Source: Gnetum montanum (taxonomy: Eukaryota > Streptophyta > Gnetopsida > Gnetales > Gnetaceae). From it: a stretch of DNA of 64,000 bases. The first letter of the stretch is position 1; every line of letters starts with the position of its first letter. The stretch spans positions 514,902-578,901 of the forward strand of contig MNCI01004154.1 of assembly GCA_015680685.1 (NCBI GenBank), written 5' to 3'. Shown here piece by piece: positions 10,891 through 22,757 of this stretch. The position numbers and the translations under genes are program-made. The notes under the pieces are model-generated. The model did not search any database. It worked only from the letters and a program-made list of their open reading frames with translations, and was not told where the DNA came from.

Positions 10891-12894
10891 GGGGGGTGTG
10901 CCAAGGGTGGATTTGTTGGAATTGGAAAAGCCTTGGAGTTACCTTGGTTTGATATTGAGTCTACATTCTTGTCCATTTAAAATCCTTTGCATCATTTTGA
11001 TATTTTTATACATCCAAGAATTCAATACCATATCCAGGGATATCCCATTTTGTAAAAAGGAAAACACACATAGTGGGAATGCCCATGGTAACTCTTTATT
11101 TACTATGAGGAAAATCAATCTTTTTTATGGAAGAGCTAAGTGAGTACAATACCCTATGCATGATTTGTACATGGCTCCTCAACTACTTTTTGTATCTGGC
11201 TATGTTGTGTTTAGCATGAGCTAGTTGTTTAGGTATGCCACCTTATGTTAACGAAAATTCCCACACTGAGACCTTACTGATTTACATAATAGTTGAAATG
11301 CAACCTTTGTGTAACAAATGGTAGGTTTCACCATGTTACTTTTGAGATGCAGTCACTTTGAAGTCGTTCTTGCTCCAACAGTCACCCCTTTTTAAGATCT
11401 TTAACTCATTGGATTTGCTTCATTAATACAAGGGCAGGGGATAGATACTTGTCTTGGAACCTACTAAATGTTGCTTACTCGATGGGGTAGTTTTGGTCTT
11501 CTTACTTTAGAATACACTAACGAGCTACATGATCATCTAATTCTGAGTGTAGATACCAGTCCTCAATGGAAGACTATGTTTCACAATTATGGGGAATGTG
11601 GGAGCATGGGAATGCTAAAACGTGTACCCAAATAAGTTCGGGAATGAGAGGCATTTTTTTCATGTGGAACCTAAATATAAAAATTTTATAAGATATATCT
11701 AAAAATATACTTTAAATATTATTTTTTATTAATACTTATTATCAATATGACTACATCAATTGTCTAATTCTCAACTAAGCAATTTCAATTATCTAATTCT
11801 ATGAAATCTCAATGTTAAATATACTAACTCTATCCATTATAAAGATAAAATTCATAATAGTAAACTTAATGTTCACCAAGAAATTTCAATAATTAAAACT
11901 TACCATCTTTTTTTTTAATGTGAAAGTTTCAAATTTTATGTTAATTTTTATCCTAAGATAAGTGAAAGTTTTAAATTTCTTTTCTCGTATTGATATTTTA
12001 CCTTTTTAAATAAAAGTATTTGAACTTTCATATGAAAACTTAATTTTAAAATTTTGTTCTAATTAACTTTACCAAACATCATATTATCACTAGTAGTCAA
12101 ACTTATGTGACTAGAATCTTTGTTTTTTGTTCAAATTAGAAATGTGTAGTTAAATAACTTGTAGTTGAAAATATTCATAATTTATAATGTCAAGATACAT
12201 TTCTAGTTCTTTAGCTATTCTTAGTGTTAATATAATCTTGAATATTAAAAAATATCTTTTATGCATCCATGTAGAGAATGTTTGCTAATTTGGTGAAATA
12301 TTTTTCAATTATTACCATATAGAGTTGCATTGATTTTGCATTAATACAGTTATAGAACTTGTAGTAAACATTAAAGTCTATTGATTTCTTGGAATTATTG
12401 ATGTTTGGGAGGAGTTCTTAAGCAAAATGGAATGCACTCTCATACCTAGAATTCATAGAGCACATAAAGTTTTGTGGGAGTATGCTCTTGGGTAACATTG
12501 ATGGTAGGCTTAGACTCCTACAAGAGGCAGTAGTGGGAAATTTTCTGCAATGGGTGAAAGCCTGATAGAGCAATGCCGCATGGAGGTAGAAATCCTATTA
12601 GGGTTTTTTCTCTAGTGGTAGATGTTGTTCCTCATTTTCTCAGTGTGAAACTAGCTAGGGGATCTAATTATTATTAAGTTGAGGTAGAGCTTTTTTTTAA
12701 TAAATAGAAACAACCAAATAACAAGCTAAGTAGCTTTTTTTTTCTAGCTACTTCCTACCCCAAATCATGCTTCACTTGTTACTACTGTAGATATAGAAAT
12801 TATGAAAATACTTATTAATGGGAAAGGTTTTTCTTTAACCATCATTTGGCTTAATGTAGCATTTAGATTGAATGACTCAAAAGCATTGGTGCGT
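10891..12894. other. Intergenic, no gene seen
   Basis: A+T-rich sequence with no supportable gene. Homopolymer T and A runs are frequent between 11640 and 12400. Confidence 0.5.
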
Positions 12895-12932
12895 GTGTAA
12901 ACAAGGTGCTCTATCAATTGAGCTATAGCCCT
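12895..12932 (-). tRNA. Plastid-like trnV-UAC 5' exon fragment
   Basis: On the minus strand, from 12932, the sequence starts AGGGCTATAGCTC, continues AATTGATAGAGCACCTTG and ends with the anticodon-loop bases TTTACAC. This matches the 5' half (acceptor strand, D arm, anticodon loop) of plastid tRNA-Val(UAC), whose gene is split by a group II intron at this point. The sequence beyond (ACGCACCAATGC) would be the mutated intron start. The 3' half is absent, so this is a non-functional fragment, most simply plastid DNA moved to the nucleus. The extent of flanking plastid sequence is unknown. Confidence 0.55.
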
Positions 12933-12960
12933 ATGATTTTTATCGAATATACTAAAATAA

Positions 12961-14299
12961 AACCTTTTTTTATCAAGGTAAAGCTTATTCCGAGGGCTAC
13001 TAAAAGCATCATAGGCTAAACATGTACTAATAAATAATTAGCTAACTTGCTAACCTTGTGTAATTGGTGTTGGCCAGCAGTGGGTAGCCAAATACAAGAA
13101 TTGAGGCTGGATAGGGCATGATGATGCTAGTGCCTATGCTCATAAAAAAAATTCTAAGGTTTGATAGTGAAATCATTTCCTAAGTCTTCCCTAAATTTTT
13201 TATGTCAATAAATGATTCTTTCTCTTTTTTTCAACCTATAAAAAGAAGACCAATACTTTTTGGTACCCTTTTAGACTTTTTGGTTCAGTCTTTTAGTAGG
13301 TTTATTAATTGAAATTAATGGTTCCAATGATGTCAAGGCCCCATTTATGGAAATACCATGTAATCTAAGACATTTGCAGCTGGTCTTTGGTGTCTTCCCA
13401 ATTTCGATATGATCATAAATATATATTTGATATTTATACATATGATGTTGGGGTGTTTTATTGTACATATGACCTTGCAAAAGTGTTTATAATATAACTA
13501 CCCAAAATTTTCTCAAAATAAAAAAAAAAGAAAAAAAAAATTATGAGAGAGGAAAAATTAACTTTGTATCTCCATTAATTTTTACATGTCATTAAAGAAA
13601 CTAACAAACACATGAAACAACGGTAAGTAACCATAGCCATTAAAATAGAGAATAAATTTCAAGGTATTTGTTTATAAAAGAATAAAATACAAAAAATAAG
13701 AAAACTACATATTAGGAAAATTCCAAAAATTAGCCCCTAAAAGTCCCTCAAATCAACCTCATGCAAATTCCAAGTTCAACAACAGTAGCAAGGAAAATCC
13801 CCCAACCTCAGGTAAGAATTAACATAGAACATTGGAGGAAAACCCAAGTTCAACCGCAAAAAGACCAATAAAGAACTAGCAAGAAGTAGCCTTGCACCTC
13901 CTCCTCTCTTCATCTCAGCCATTCCTTAAACTAGCATAGGCTTCCCTACTTGATGAAAAGGTGAATATAAAAGAAAAAAAACCTACTATTTAAGGCTTGG
14001 ATACAAAGTTATGCACAAACATTTATTCAATGGATATATACTAGACAGCCCACTCCTCTAAATTCTATTTATTATTTCATGGTATAATAACAACTTGACT
14101 AAAAAACCATAGAAAATGTGTGCCCATAAGAACTTTTTTTAGCTATTTAACATAAAATATTTAAAATTAATGACTTGAACTAAGAAACTAATTATATGTT
14201 TACAATACACATACAAAATTAAGTTAGTCAACCAAACTTAAGTGATAACTTTAAATTTTAACATAATATTACTAATTAAAATATCTAATATTAATTCTT
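12961..14299. other. Intergenic, no gene seen
   Basis: A+T-rich, with poly-A runs (e.g. 13519-13540). No coding sequence, RNA gene or ordered repeat that I can support. Confidence 0.5.
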
Positions 14300-14539
14300 T
14301 TAACAAAATAACAAAAGGAAGAAAAGGTAGAGGTTGGAATGGTTAGAGGGAGCAAGATGTGGGACAAAGGTAGAGGGAACAAGGCAAGGAGTGTGAATAG
14401 GAAGAGGTCACATGGGGGAGGCCAAGACCATAGTGGACCTAAAGAGGGAGGATCTAGAGCTATTGGTTTGAAGGCAAGCCCTAGGGAGGGAGGATGGAGG
14501 TCCTACAAGGATTAGGAGAGGAGGCCCTATGGGATTTGG

Positions 14540-15330
14540 CTTGAGTCAGGAGCAACTAGTTAGGGGGGTTGATGATGGATCCTTGAACTTTGGTGGTAGA
14601 ACCATTAAGTCCATCTCCTAATCAAGAGGAGCAATGAAATTTTAGGTGAAGGGGTCATTGCAAGACAGACTACGCGCTATGGAGTTAAGCGTGATTAGGA
14701 AGCTTGTTTCTTCTAGGTTATGGCTATGGTTAGATCTAATTAAGCATTAGTTTGTTATTTTGTGTATCATGGGGGAGTTCTAGGTGTAGTTACTCACTAG
14801 GGATTTGTTACTGTGCATTTTTCAAACTTCAAAGGAAAGGGACCATGTTTTGTTTAGGGTGCGGAGGGGGGGGGGGGGGNCATGGTTCTTCAAGGTTAAG
14901 AACCTAGCCCTTACACATTGGCGAGCTAGGATGAATAAGGAGACTAGTCTTTTCTCATGATCATCTATTTTAGTTAGGGTCTTGAGTATGCCTTGGGAGC
15001 TTTGAACCATAGATTTCCTAAAGGCTCTAGTAGGCCACTTTGGGGACTTTATCTCCTTTGATCAGTTCACAGCATCAAAGAAGCATATGGGTTATGCGAG
15101 GTCTATGTTTGAAGGTCACTATCCTCCAAAAAATTGTTGAAGGAGGTCATCTTGAACCTACCATCTAGAGAAGAGAAGCTTGTTGTGGAATACAAGAATG
15201 TCCCCTTTGATGGCCTAGTTTCAATTCCACTACATTGTGGCCTCCTAGCAACTTGTGAGACCTACAGTAAGGGTAAGCATGCTACTAAAGATTGCAAGGT
15301 ACATTCCATAGATCCTTGGCCAAAAAAATA
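14540..15330 (+). pseudogene. LINE ORF1 remnant (DUF4283 plus zinc knuckle)
   Basis: In shifting frames the translation gives PWFFKVKNLALTHWRARM, LSMPWEL and HMGYARSMFEG, the usual order of the DUF4283 domain of plant LINE ORF1 proteins. It is followed by EEKLVVEYKNVPFDGL and a zinc-knuckle relic (CETYSKGKHATKDC, about 15255-15297) that keeps the last Cys-His-Cys spacing but has lost the first Cys. The domain binds nucleic acid in the LINE RNP. An unresolved base (14880) sits after a G run inside it. Several stops and frameshifts are present, so it is non-functional. Confidence 0.65.
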
Positions 15331-15747
15331 GCCAAAAATTGAGGGTTGGGTTCTAGTGAATAAAAAAAGAGTATCACTTCCCTCTTCCTTCTTCCTCAGG
15401 TTGTGGGAGGATGTAGGGTCCCCCCCTATGGGGTTGTGAGTGTTGGTGAGGGGGTTGCTCCCCCACCCTGATAATTCCTAGGTGGTTTAAGACACTAGCA
15501 CACTAATGATTGATGTTTCTCCAAAGGGGTTAGGGATCCCACTACTTGGGGATTTGGTCTGCAATGCATCAAATTACTAGGAAGATTCTAAAGGATAAAG
15601 AATAGGACTTTATGATTGTAAATGAATCCTAGAGGGTAAGTAGACCTCCCAAAAAAGAGATATGGAATAATAAGACACAACAAGACATTGACTTGGGATC
15701 TCAAATGATCCTCAAAGGGATGTAAAAAAATGGTCTACCAGTAGACC

Positions 15748-18440
15748 ATGAAGATCCTTTCATGGAATTGCAAGGAACTTCAACTAGAGTCCCTATGAAA
15801 GGATCTCACCTATGGTTACCCATTGGGAACTTCAACTAGTGTTTGTATGCATGGGAGAAGAATAGGAAGAGAGAAACCCTCCTCTTAGGATCCATTAATT
15901 CTTGTTAATGCTTTAGACCTATGACCTTATGGATCTAGATATCCATGGTTATCATTTCACTAAAGGCAACAGATGTAAAGGTAAGAACTGAGTTTTATCT
16001 AGGATTGATATGATATAGGTTAGTCCCAAGGTCCTTCTAAACCATGATGTCTTGGTTACTAGCCATGAGAGGTGGGCTTCAAATCATTGCACTCTCATTT
16101 GAGTAGGTACATTCAAACAAAATTTGACAAAATGATGGCTGTGAAAGATGGTGAAGGATATATGGAAAAACTACCCTATACAAACAAACCCTTGGGATTT
16201 TCTAAAATAAGGGCTCTTACATCTCAAGAAAGAGATTAGAAACCTATAGAATATAGAGAAGTATTCTTTCAAGTTAGCTTGGGTTGCCTTCCCGTAGAGA
16301 CTTCTAGATATTCAAGCTTGGCAGGAGAATGGTGAAACTATGGAGGAGAAAGAGCATGACTTACTAGTTGAACACCAACTATTGGCTAGAGAAGAGGAGC
16401 AATACTAACAAGAGAGATCTAGCATCTAGGGACTTAGGAAGGGATACAAGAACACTCACTTCTTCTTTGCCACTATAAAAGCTAATAATCAACCCAAAAG
16501 GATCCACCACATTCTTTAGGGAAAACCCTCTTGCATGATTCAGAAAACATTAATCAAGAAATACAAAAGTATTGGATCGGAATATGAATAAGGGGAGATT
16601 CCTTTCCTATCTTCATCCAAATTCAAAAGGTTATTGGAAAGGAGGATAACAATTCGCTAGTTGCCCCTATAACCATGCTAAATGTCTTTGAGGTCATGGC
16701 TTCTCTCAAATTTGCTAAGGCCCTAAGGCCTAATAGTTGGCCCATCAAGTTCTTTTGGGAATTCTATGATATCTTGGAAAATAACATCCTAGATTCATTC
16801 AGCCTTATGTTGAAGTGGGGATAGGTTCACCATGAAATCAATTGCTTACAAATTATGCTCAATCTAAAGTTTCCAAACCCCATGGTACCTAAACACTATA
16901 GAACAATTGGGATGTGTAATATGCTACTTAGACTCTTCACCAAAATCCTTGTTTGATAGCTATAGCCATTAATGTTATGTTTGGTTGGTGCTCACCAAGT
17001 TGGCTTCATTAAAAGGAAACATATCTAAGATCAAATCCTACTACTTCAAGAAGCTATGTACTCCATACAAAGAGCTTAGTTCCCTAGTATGTGTATTAAA
17101 CTTGATATTGCAAAGGCCTATGATATCGTTGATGGGATGCATCTTAGAACATTATGATCATGAAGGGATTTTACCCTAACTTTGTGCCTCTTTGCATCAA
17201 CTCCAAGCCACAAGGGCCTACTTCTTCAATTTGAATGGTCAACTCTAGGGGTTTTCCTTCCCAAGTAGGGGGATCCATCAAGGTGACCCTCTTTCCCCCT
17301 ATCATTTTATCATTACCATGGATACCATGAAATTTTATTGTAGGGAAGAGAAAATTAGAGGATTAAACATTGAAGGGATTACTTGCATCATGAAATAATT
17401 ATGTTAATGAAACAATTCTTATGACCTAGGTGGTAATGACATAGGCCTTGGCTATCAACATGGCTCTATATAGGAATGCAAAAAAATTGGCTTGAAGTTG
17501 AATTGAGAGAAATTGACAATACACTTCTTTCATATAGAGGAACCAATTGAAAGGTAAGCTTGTTAGGAGCTTGGAATTCTATAGGGTATAGTTCAAGACT
17601 CTTATCTGGGGATGCCCATGTTTGCCTGGGGTAGACTAACAACCTGGACTTTTTTAATTTAGTGGCTCCAATCCTAGGTTGGTCGTTGGACTGCACATTT
17701 TCTAATAAGGAAAAGAAAAATGATCTTGGCCACATCCATCCTCTTGGCTATCACTAGATATGTTGCCTTTGTTGCTACACCATCAACAAAATTGACCAAA
17801 TTATATGAAACTTTGTTTAGTCTGGAGGAAAGGGGGAAGAACACCAAGGTGGCCAAGCCTAAGATTGTCGAAGGTATAGGGATCTCAAGATTTGAAGATG
17901 CCATTCTAATGGGGTAATAGGGAATCATCAATAGGTTCATACAAGATGACAAATGTTGACTGTAGTGACCATGCATGATAGCTAACAAATACTAGCCTTT
18001 GACAAAAATCTTCAAGGACTCATACATATGGGAGAACCTCTACAATTACATTCATAAGATAACTGAATGGCGAATGATGAGGGCCCAACTACATGAACTC
18101 TCAAAATTTAAATATCCAATGGACCATAGCTAGAGGACCATGTGGAAGGAACAACTCCCAAAGAAAATTAAAATTTTTGATTGATTTTTGTTGTAAAGCA
18201 TGCTACCTATTTATGTCTACTTGAAGGCATAATGAATAATAGGTGTGGATAGCTATACCTTCTACAACACTAACATAGAAATCATGCAAAAAATATTTCT
18301 ATTATGTCCTCATATTTCTAACATTTGGTGTGCTACTACCATTCTCTTGTCTCTACAGGTGCATAAGGATTCACATGTAATGATGGTTTTGTGGTGTATT
18401 TGGAAATTAGGAATGTGTAGATTTTCTAACCTAGGTTGAT
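15748..18440 (+). pseudogene. LINE ORF2 remnant (endonuclease, RT, zf-RVT)
   Basis: The start MKILSWNCKELQ at 15748 is the characteristic beginning of the plant L1 endonuclease. The RT part is clear from about 16975: HQVGFIKRKHI, then MCIKLDIAKAYDIVD (RT motif A, catalytic Asp kept), LPK*GDPSR (remnant of the RQGDPLSP motif), and a damaged motif C near 17400 where the expected F-x-D-D is not readable. RISRFEDAILMG-type sequence at 17825-17918 matches the connector before zf-RVT. The zf-RVT part at 18000-18430 keeps LPKKIKIFD and FLLCPHISNIW. The enzyme would nick the target and copy LINE RNA there; this copy cannot, being full of stops and shifts. Confidence 0.72.
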
Positions 18441-18779
18441 TTCTTCATGATTAAAAATAGCTCTCTCAACTGTGTATTTGTGGAAGGAGGCTACTATAGA
18501 TATAAGAGTGACATTGACATATGAGTCTAACATGGATAGATTCCACCATAACTAGGAACTGTGAGCTCTAGTTGTGCAAATGGGATGGGACAACTTGCTA
18601 TCATTGCTATAGATGCCAACTTCTACAAGTGGTAAAGGAAGGATTCCACCACATTATTTGGGATGTGGATTAACCTCATGAAGGATCATTTAGTAGGGTA
18701 CTTGGAGGTGCATACAACAAGGAGGTGGTGTTGCTAACTCATTGAGGATTGCAAGACATAAAGGAATTCTTCTAGAGGC

Positions 18780-19600
18780 TGATGCTAAAGATTGATAGTG
18801 GCAAGATCCCAAGGTGAAAGCTTCTACTACTCTAGTAGGTAGCCATAGAGCCCATCAATAGATACTTTGTCAAATCTAGGAATGCATGGAAGCTACAATA
18901 GTCACACTTTTTGTTCTTGCAATGCATGTGTCTGGGCTAGCTTTTTGATATCACTAAATTTATTTTAAATTCCCTTCAGTAGGAAGGGTGGGAGAGGAAC
19001 TCTAGTAATACCTTGGCTCTTTGGTGGGTAGCATAATTGATTACTCTAGCACCCATCAAGTCCTTGCCTTTCATATTTATTTACAAGCAACGTAGGCTCA
19101 TCAAGGGCATTTCTTCCTCGTCTACTCCTACACCATGGGATGATGTGGTGGTGCTAGGCAAGGGATTTGCTTTAGCTACAGAAAAACCTCCAAATTCTAG
19201 GAAGCAAATTCTCCTAGCTCAGGAGTTTATGTGTTGAGAGGTATAGGCCAAATTCCAAAAGAATATTACAAAGGTGATGGCTAAGTTTGAAGAAATAGTA
19301 TGCAGAGAGAAGTAAGCTAAGTGGAAGGTAGAACTACTCAAGTGAGACTAGCAAGACCAAGATAGGATAATGGAGGATAGCTAACATTGCAAAGTAGTTG
19401 AGGAAGAAAGGAGAAAAAGAAACTTGAGAGAGACCACCATTAGACATGAGTTGGAAGACAAGCTACATCTACAGATCCAAGAAGTCCTTCTCAGGAAGGA
19501 GCAAGAAAGGAAGTTGTGGAAGGAGGAGGAAGAGCAACACATTTGGGACCTACTCAAAGAGTAGCAAATGAAGAGTTTCCTAGGAACTACCCATGACTCT
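18780..19600 (+). pseudogene. LINE C-terminal block and coiled-coil tail
   Basis: After zf-RVT the element continues into a block shared with copy a at about 2340-2570 (KIPR, WKL, HFLFLQCMCLG, LALWWVA) and then a long charged stretch (19220-19590) with EEERRKRNLRETTIRHELED and RKEQERKLWKEEEEQHI, predicted coiled coil by eye. I do not know a standard L1 domain of this kind, so it may be a family-specific C-terminal extension or a separate ORF. Stops occur, but the helical character is retained across three copies. Confidence 0.5.
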
Positions 19601-20127
19601 AATGCCTACCATTGGTTCTAGAATGAGAGATTCTCATACATTATACTGGGTATCAATTGTGATGCTACATTCAGATTACTATGCCAAAACTTCTTCCTAA
19701 TAATATTATAAGTCTGGAACCTAAGGAAAAATAGAATTCCAAGATGTAGTTTCTTTTATGACCATTGAAAACCACAAGGCTATCTTGGATGTGATACATT
19801 CACAACAAAAGGCTAGATGTCCATGTACTAGGTTGCTGCACTCCATCTGTCTCTTGTTGAGGGCTCCTTTGTCTTGCTAGGTTATTTGTTTGGGGCCTTT
19901 TCCTTTTGGCCTTGGTTCTCTAGGATTTTTTGGGGTGGCTTTTTTTTAACTATCTCATATGCCTTGACATATTATTTTGTTTTCTTGTTTTGTTCTCTAG
20001 GGAGGGCTTCCCCAAAAACATTTTTTCCAATCCTACCTAAGGGATGTTTAGCCCCTAGGAATTTTTCGTGGGGGTGTTTACCCACCAAGGTAATTGTACA
20101 TAATATTTTCAAATTTTAATACAACTT

Positions 20128-20195
20128 GACCTTTTCTCAAAAAGAAGAAGAAGATGAAGAAGAAGAACAACAAAAACAAAACAAAACAATAAAAG
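20128..20195 (+). repeat. A-rich/AAG tail of LINE copy c
   Basis: The non-coding end TTTTAATACAACTTGACC is followed by (AAG)n and CAAAA-type repeats. This fits the degenerate poly-A tail of the LINE and so gives its 3' boundary and plus orientation. Confidence 0.6.
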
Positions 20196-21834
20196 AAACC
20201 ATGAATCACCAAAATGTTTTAGGGAATTAAATGCAAACTTGAAGGACTGCTATTGCTAGTCATAAAATATAGAGATTAGAGTGTAGAATATAGAATAGTA
20301 TTTAATGACTCAAGACTTTGTAGCTACTATGTTAAATGAAATTAGGCACATGATGCTAAGGGTAATTATTCAATTTTTTGTGGGATGTTCTTTGGTTGAT
20401 CTCTAGGATCCTAAGAAATTTAACATAAATTTTATTGCTAAAAGAATCTTATTTTGTCTTATTCCAAAAATAATAATAATGATACAACTAATTTTAAATA
20501 CATACGATCAAATTAGATATAACATTAACATCAAATAAGAATATTTACAAAAACGATGATAGAACCCTCATCTAGAGCAAGATGAAACTCAACAATTGTC
20601 TCTACAAGAGGCGGCATGAAGTACTTTTTAGTTATTGCTAAATTCTCTCCTAAATTATACTATAACCAACTTAAAATTAAAACTAAAAAGCATTATACTT
20701 GTGAAGAATTTTTAGTTATGCTAAATAGTCTTCATTTTTGATATTATTTTCTTGGGTACTTTCTAAACTAGGAGTGGATAAAGGTCTTGGCAAAGGCTTT
20801 TTAGAGGAGACATGCTAAAAAATGCATTCATCAAAAACATAATTAACACATCTATTTATTGTTCCTACATAATACACACTTTCTTAAATGATAATCAATT
20901 CACAAAGAAATGAATACTGAGATTGTGTACACACAGTAATTAAAGAGGAAATAGAGATAATTGAATTTCTAGCTCATTTTATTCAAAGTCAAGTTACTAA
21001 AATTAGAACTTTTGAGGTAAAAGGAAATTGTTTCTATTACATATATATAACCACCCTAACATTTTGATTTTAGCTTTCCTAGATTCATTAGTATCCTAAA
21101 AAGAAATAGATCTAGAATTTTCATATCTGGACAACAACAATATTTTATTATCAAAGTACAAAGTATAATTAGATCTAATTCACATGTCTAAAAACATGCT
21201 TGACTATCTTCTAATGCCTTTTTCCAAGAAATCCTAAGTGCCTATTTCCAGGAAAGTTAAAAAACATTGTAACAAACACATTTACCTTGGATTTTAATCT
21301 TAAGAATTGTGAGAGTATTTTTGTGTGCTTTGTCATGAGGGTGCATGTGATTTGGTGCTGATATTTTGATTGTTATTTAAATCATTGATTACAACATTAA
21401 TAAATTTTGGCTTGGGGCATACTTTTAGTTATAATTCCAAGAATTATTTTTTCAAGTTTTCTTTAAAACTAAAATGCTTGTTATGTAAGAAGTATGCTTA
21501 AATATGCATGTTGAAATGGTTTTTTAAAATATAGATATGTGGAAAAGACTTCAATTTCAAGGGGTATGCCAAGACACATGGCACATGAGGGCACAATAAA
21601 AATATACATTCAAGGACCAAGGCATAAGATAAATATCCAACCATCGCAAGTCATCATCAAATCCTTCATCTATCCTAACAGTCAACCCATTATAGATAAG
21701 ATAAAAGCATCAAGATAATGAAGTTTTAGACCAACATCTCAAACATAAATCAATAGTATCAAAAAAATAAATTTGGATTTGACCAAGAATATCAACTACT
21801 GAGGATATTTTTTAATATGACAAGTAATGGAAAA
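20196..21834. other. Intergenic, no gene seen
   Basis: A+T-rich with no supportable gene, RNA or ordered repeat. Confidence 0.5.
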
Positions 21835-22300
21835 GTTAAGAAGGAATTGAAAGATCTACTTGTGATCTTCATTGACTTTGAAAAGAGCTATAAGAGTGCT
21901 TGTAGATATTTTTTGGTGAGTTTTACAAAGCAAAAAAAATAATGGTAAATATATCAAAGTGATTCAAGACATATATAGAGAAGCTACTACTAGAATTATA
22001 ACATCATGTGGAATAACTTCTCATTTTCCAATTACAATAATTCTACATCAAGGGTACATAGTCCATACTTGTTTGCTATTATTATGCATAAAATAACAAA
22101 GAAAATACTAGATGAAATATTTTGGTGTATGTTGTTTGCAAATGGTGCTATCTTAAAAGGATACATCTCAAGCAAATATTGCTTCTAAAATCATAGAGTG
22201 AGGATAGGATTTATCATCAAAAGGCACAAATACTAGTAGAAATAAGACTATATATATATATAACACAATTAAAGTGAAAGTATACATGAAATGAAATTTT
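21835..22300 (+). pseudogene. RTE-like LINE RT fragment (catalytic part)
   Basis: Translation gives KDLLVIFIDFEKSYKSAC (RT motif A; the first catalytic Asp is kept in FIDFEK), then SDSRHIYREATTRI-type sequence in a shifted frame, SHFPITI and HQGYIVHTCLL (motif B region), and WCMLFANGAIL, where the second catalytic pair DD has become AN. This order is that of plant RTE-like RT pseudogenes. It is cut short after about 22300. A partial second copy lies at 51650-51815, beyond the far end of element A. Confidence 0.65.
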
Positions 22301-22757
22301 AATGAAAATATTAAAGTGCATGGATTGTTGTTAGCTTTTAAATTTATACCTAAAAAAATTTTTCTTATACAAGATTACATGCAAATCAATAAAAACTATG
22401 CCTTCTACCACAACATGGGCCAAGATAATGAATCATCTAATCTTGGATTACCTTTTCAATTGTAAAGTATAAAATTATTATTTCATTATAACTATTGGGT
22501 CATAGGGGTGATAAATTACAAACCATCATCACATGGATGCTCTAAAAAGAGTGCAAACACTATGTTTACAAGTGTGCTCCATTGTCATCACACAACATTA
22601 TCACATCACACACTATCAACTGCTGGAAGGAAGTTATCATCATCATGGTGCCATCCAAATGTTTGAGCCTAATATTACATCTTTCCTTGCTAACAAAGAG
22701 TCATGTGGTTTAGTTTCAATTATTGGTTGAGATGAACTCTTGTTCATTCTCCATGGT
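22301..22757. other. Left flank of element A, no gene seen
   Basis: Sequence between the RTE-like fragment and the LTR of element A. I see no gene. The five bases next to the LTR are ATGGT (22753-22757); the other side has ATTGG (51360-51364), so no clean target duplication survives. Confidence 0.5.

Larger units (their letters stand above)
14300..20195 (+). mobile_element. Near-full-length degenerate L1-type LINE, copy c
   Basis: The order of recognisable parts is that of a plant L1 element: ORF1 with DUF4283 and a zinc knuckle (14.5-15.33 kb), then ORF2 with endonuclease start (15.75 kb), RT (16.65-17.5 kb) and zf-RVT (18.0-18.44 kb), a conserved C-terminal block plus coiled coil (18.78-19.6 kb), a non-coding 3' end (19.83-20.13 kb), and an A-rich tail (20.13-20.19 kb). 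All parts are on the plus strand and all are broken by stops and frameshifts. The 5' boundary is approximate, and I could not find target duplications. Copies a and b are 3'-end relatives of the same family. Confidence 0.75.

Noticed and set aside
10599-11143. Long Gly-rich and Pro-rich open frames on both strands
   Set aside because: They are translations of the poly-G block; no start context, domain or codon pattern supports a gene.
13271-13480. 69-residue minus-strand frame
   Set aside because: Low-complexity A+T-rich sequence with no motif or second copy.
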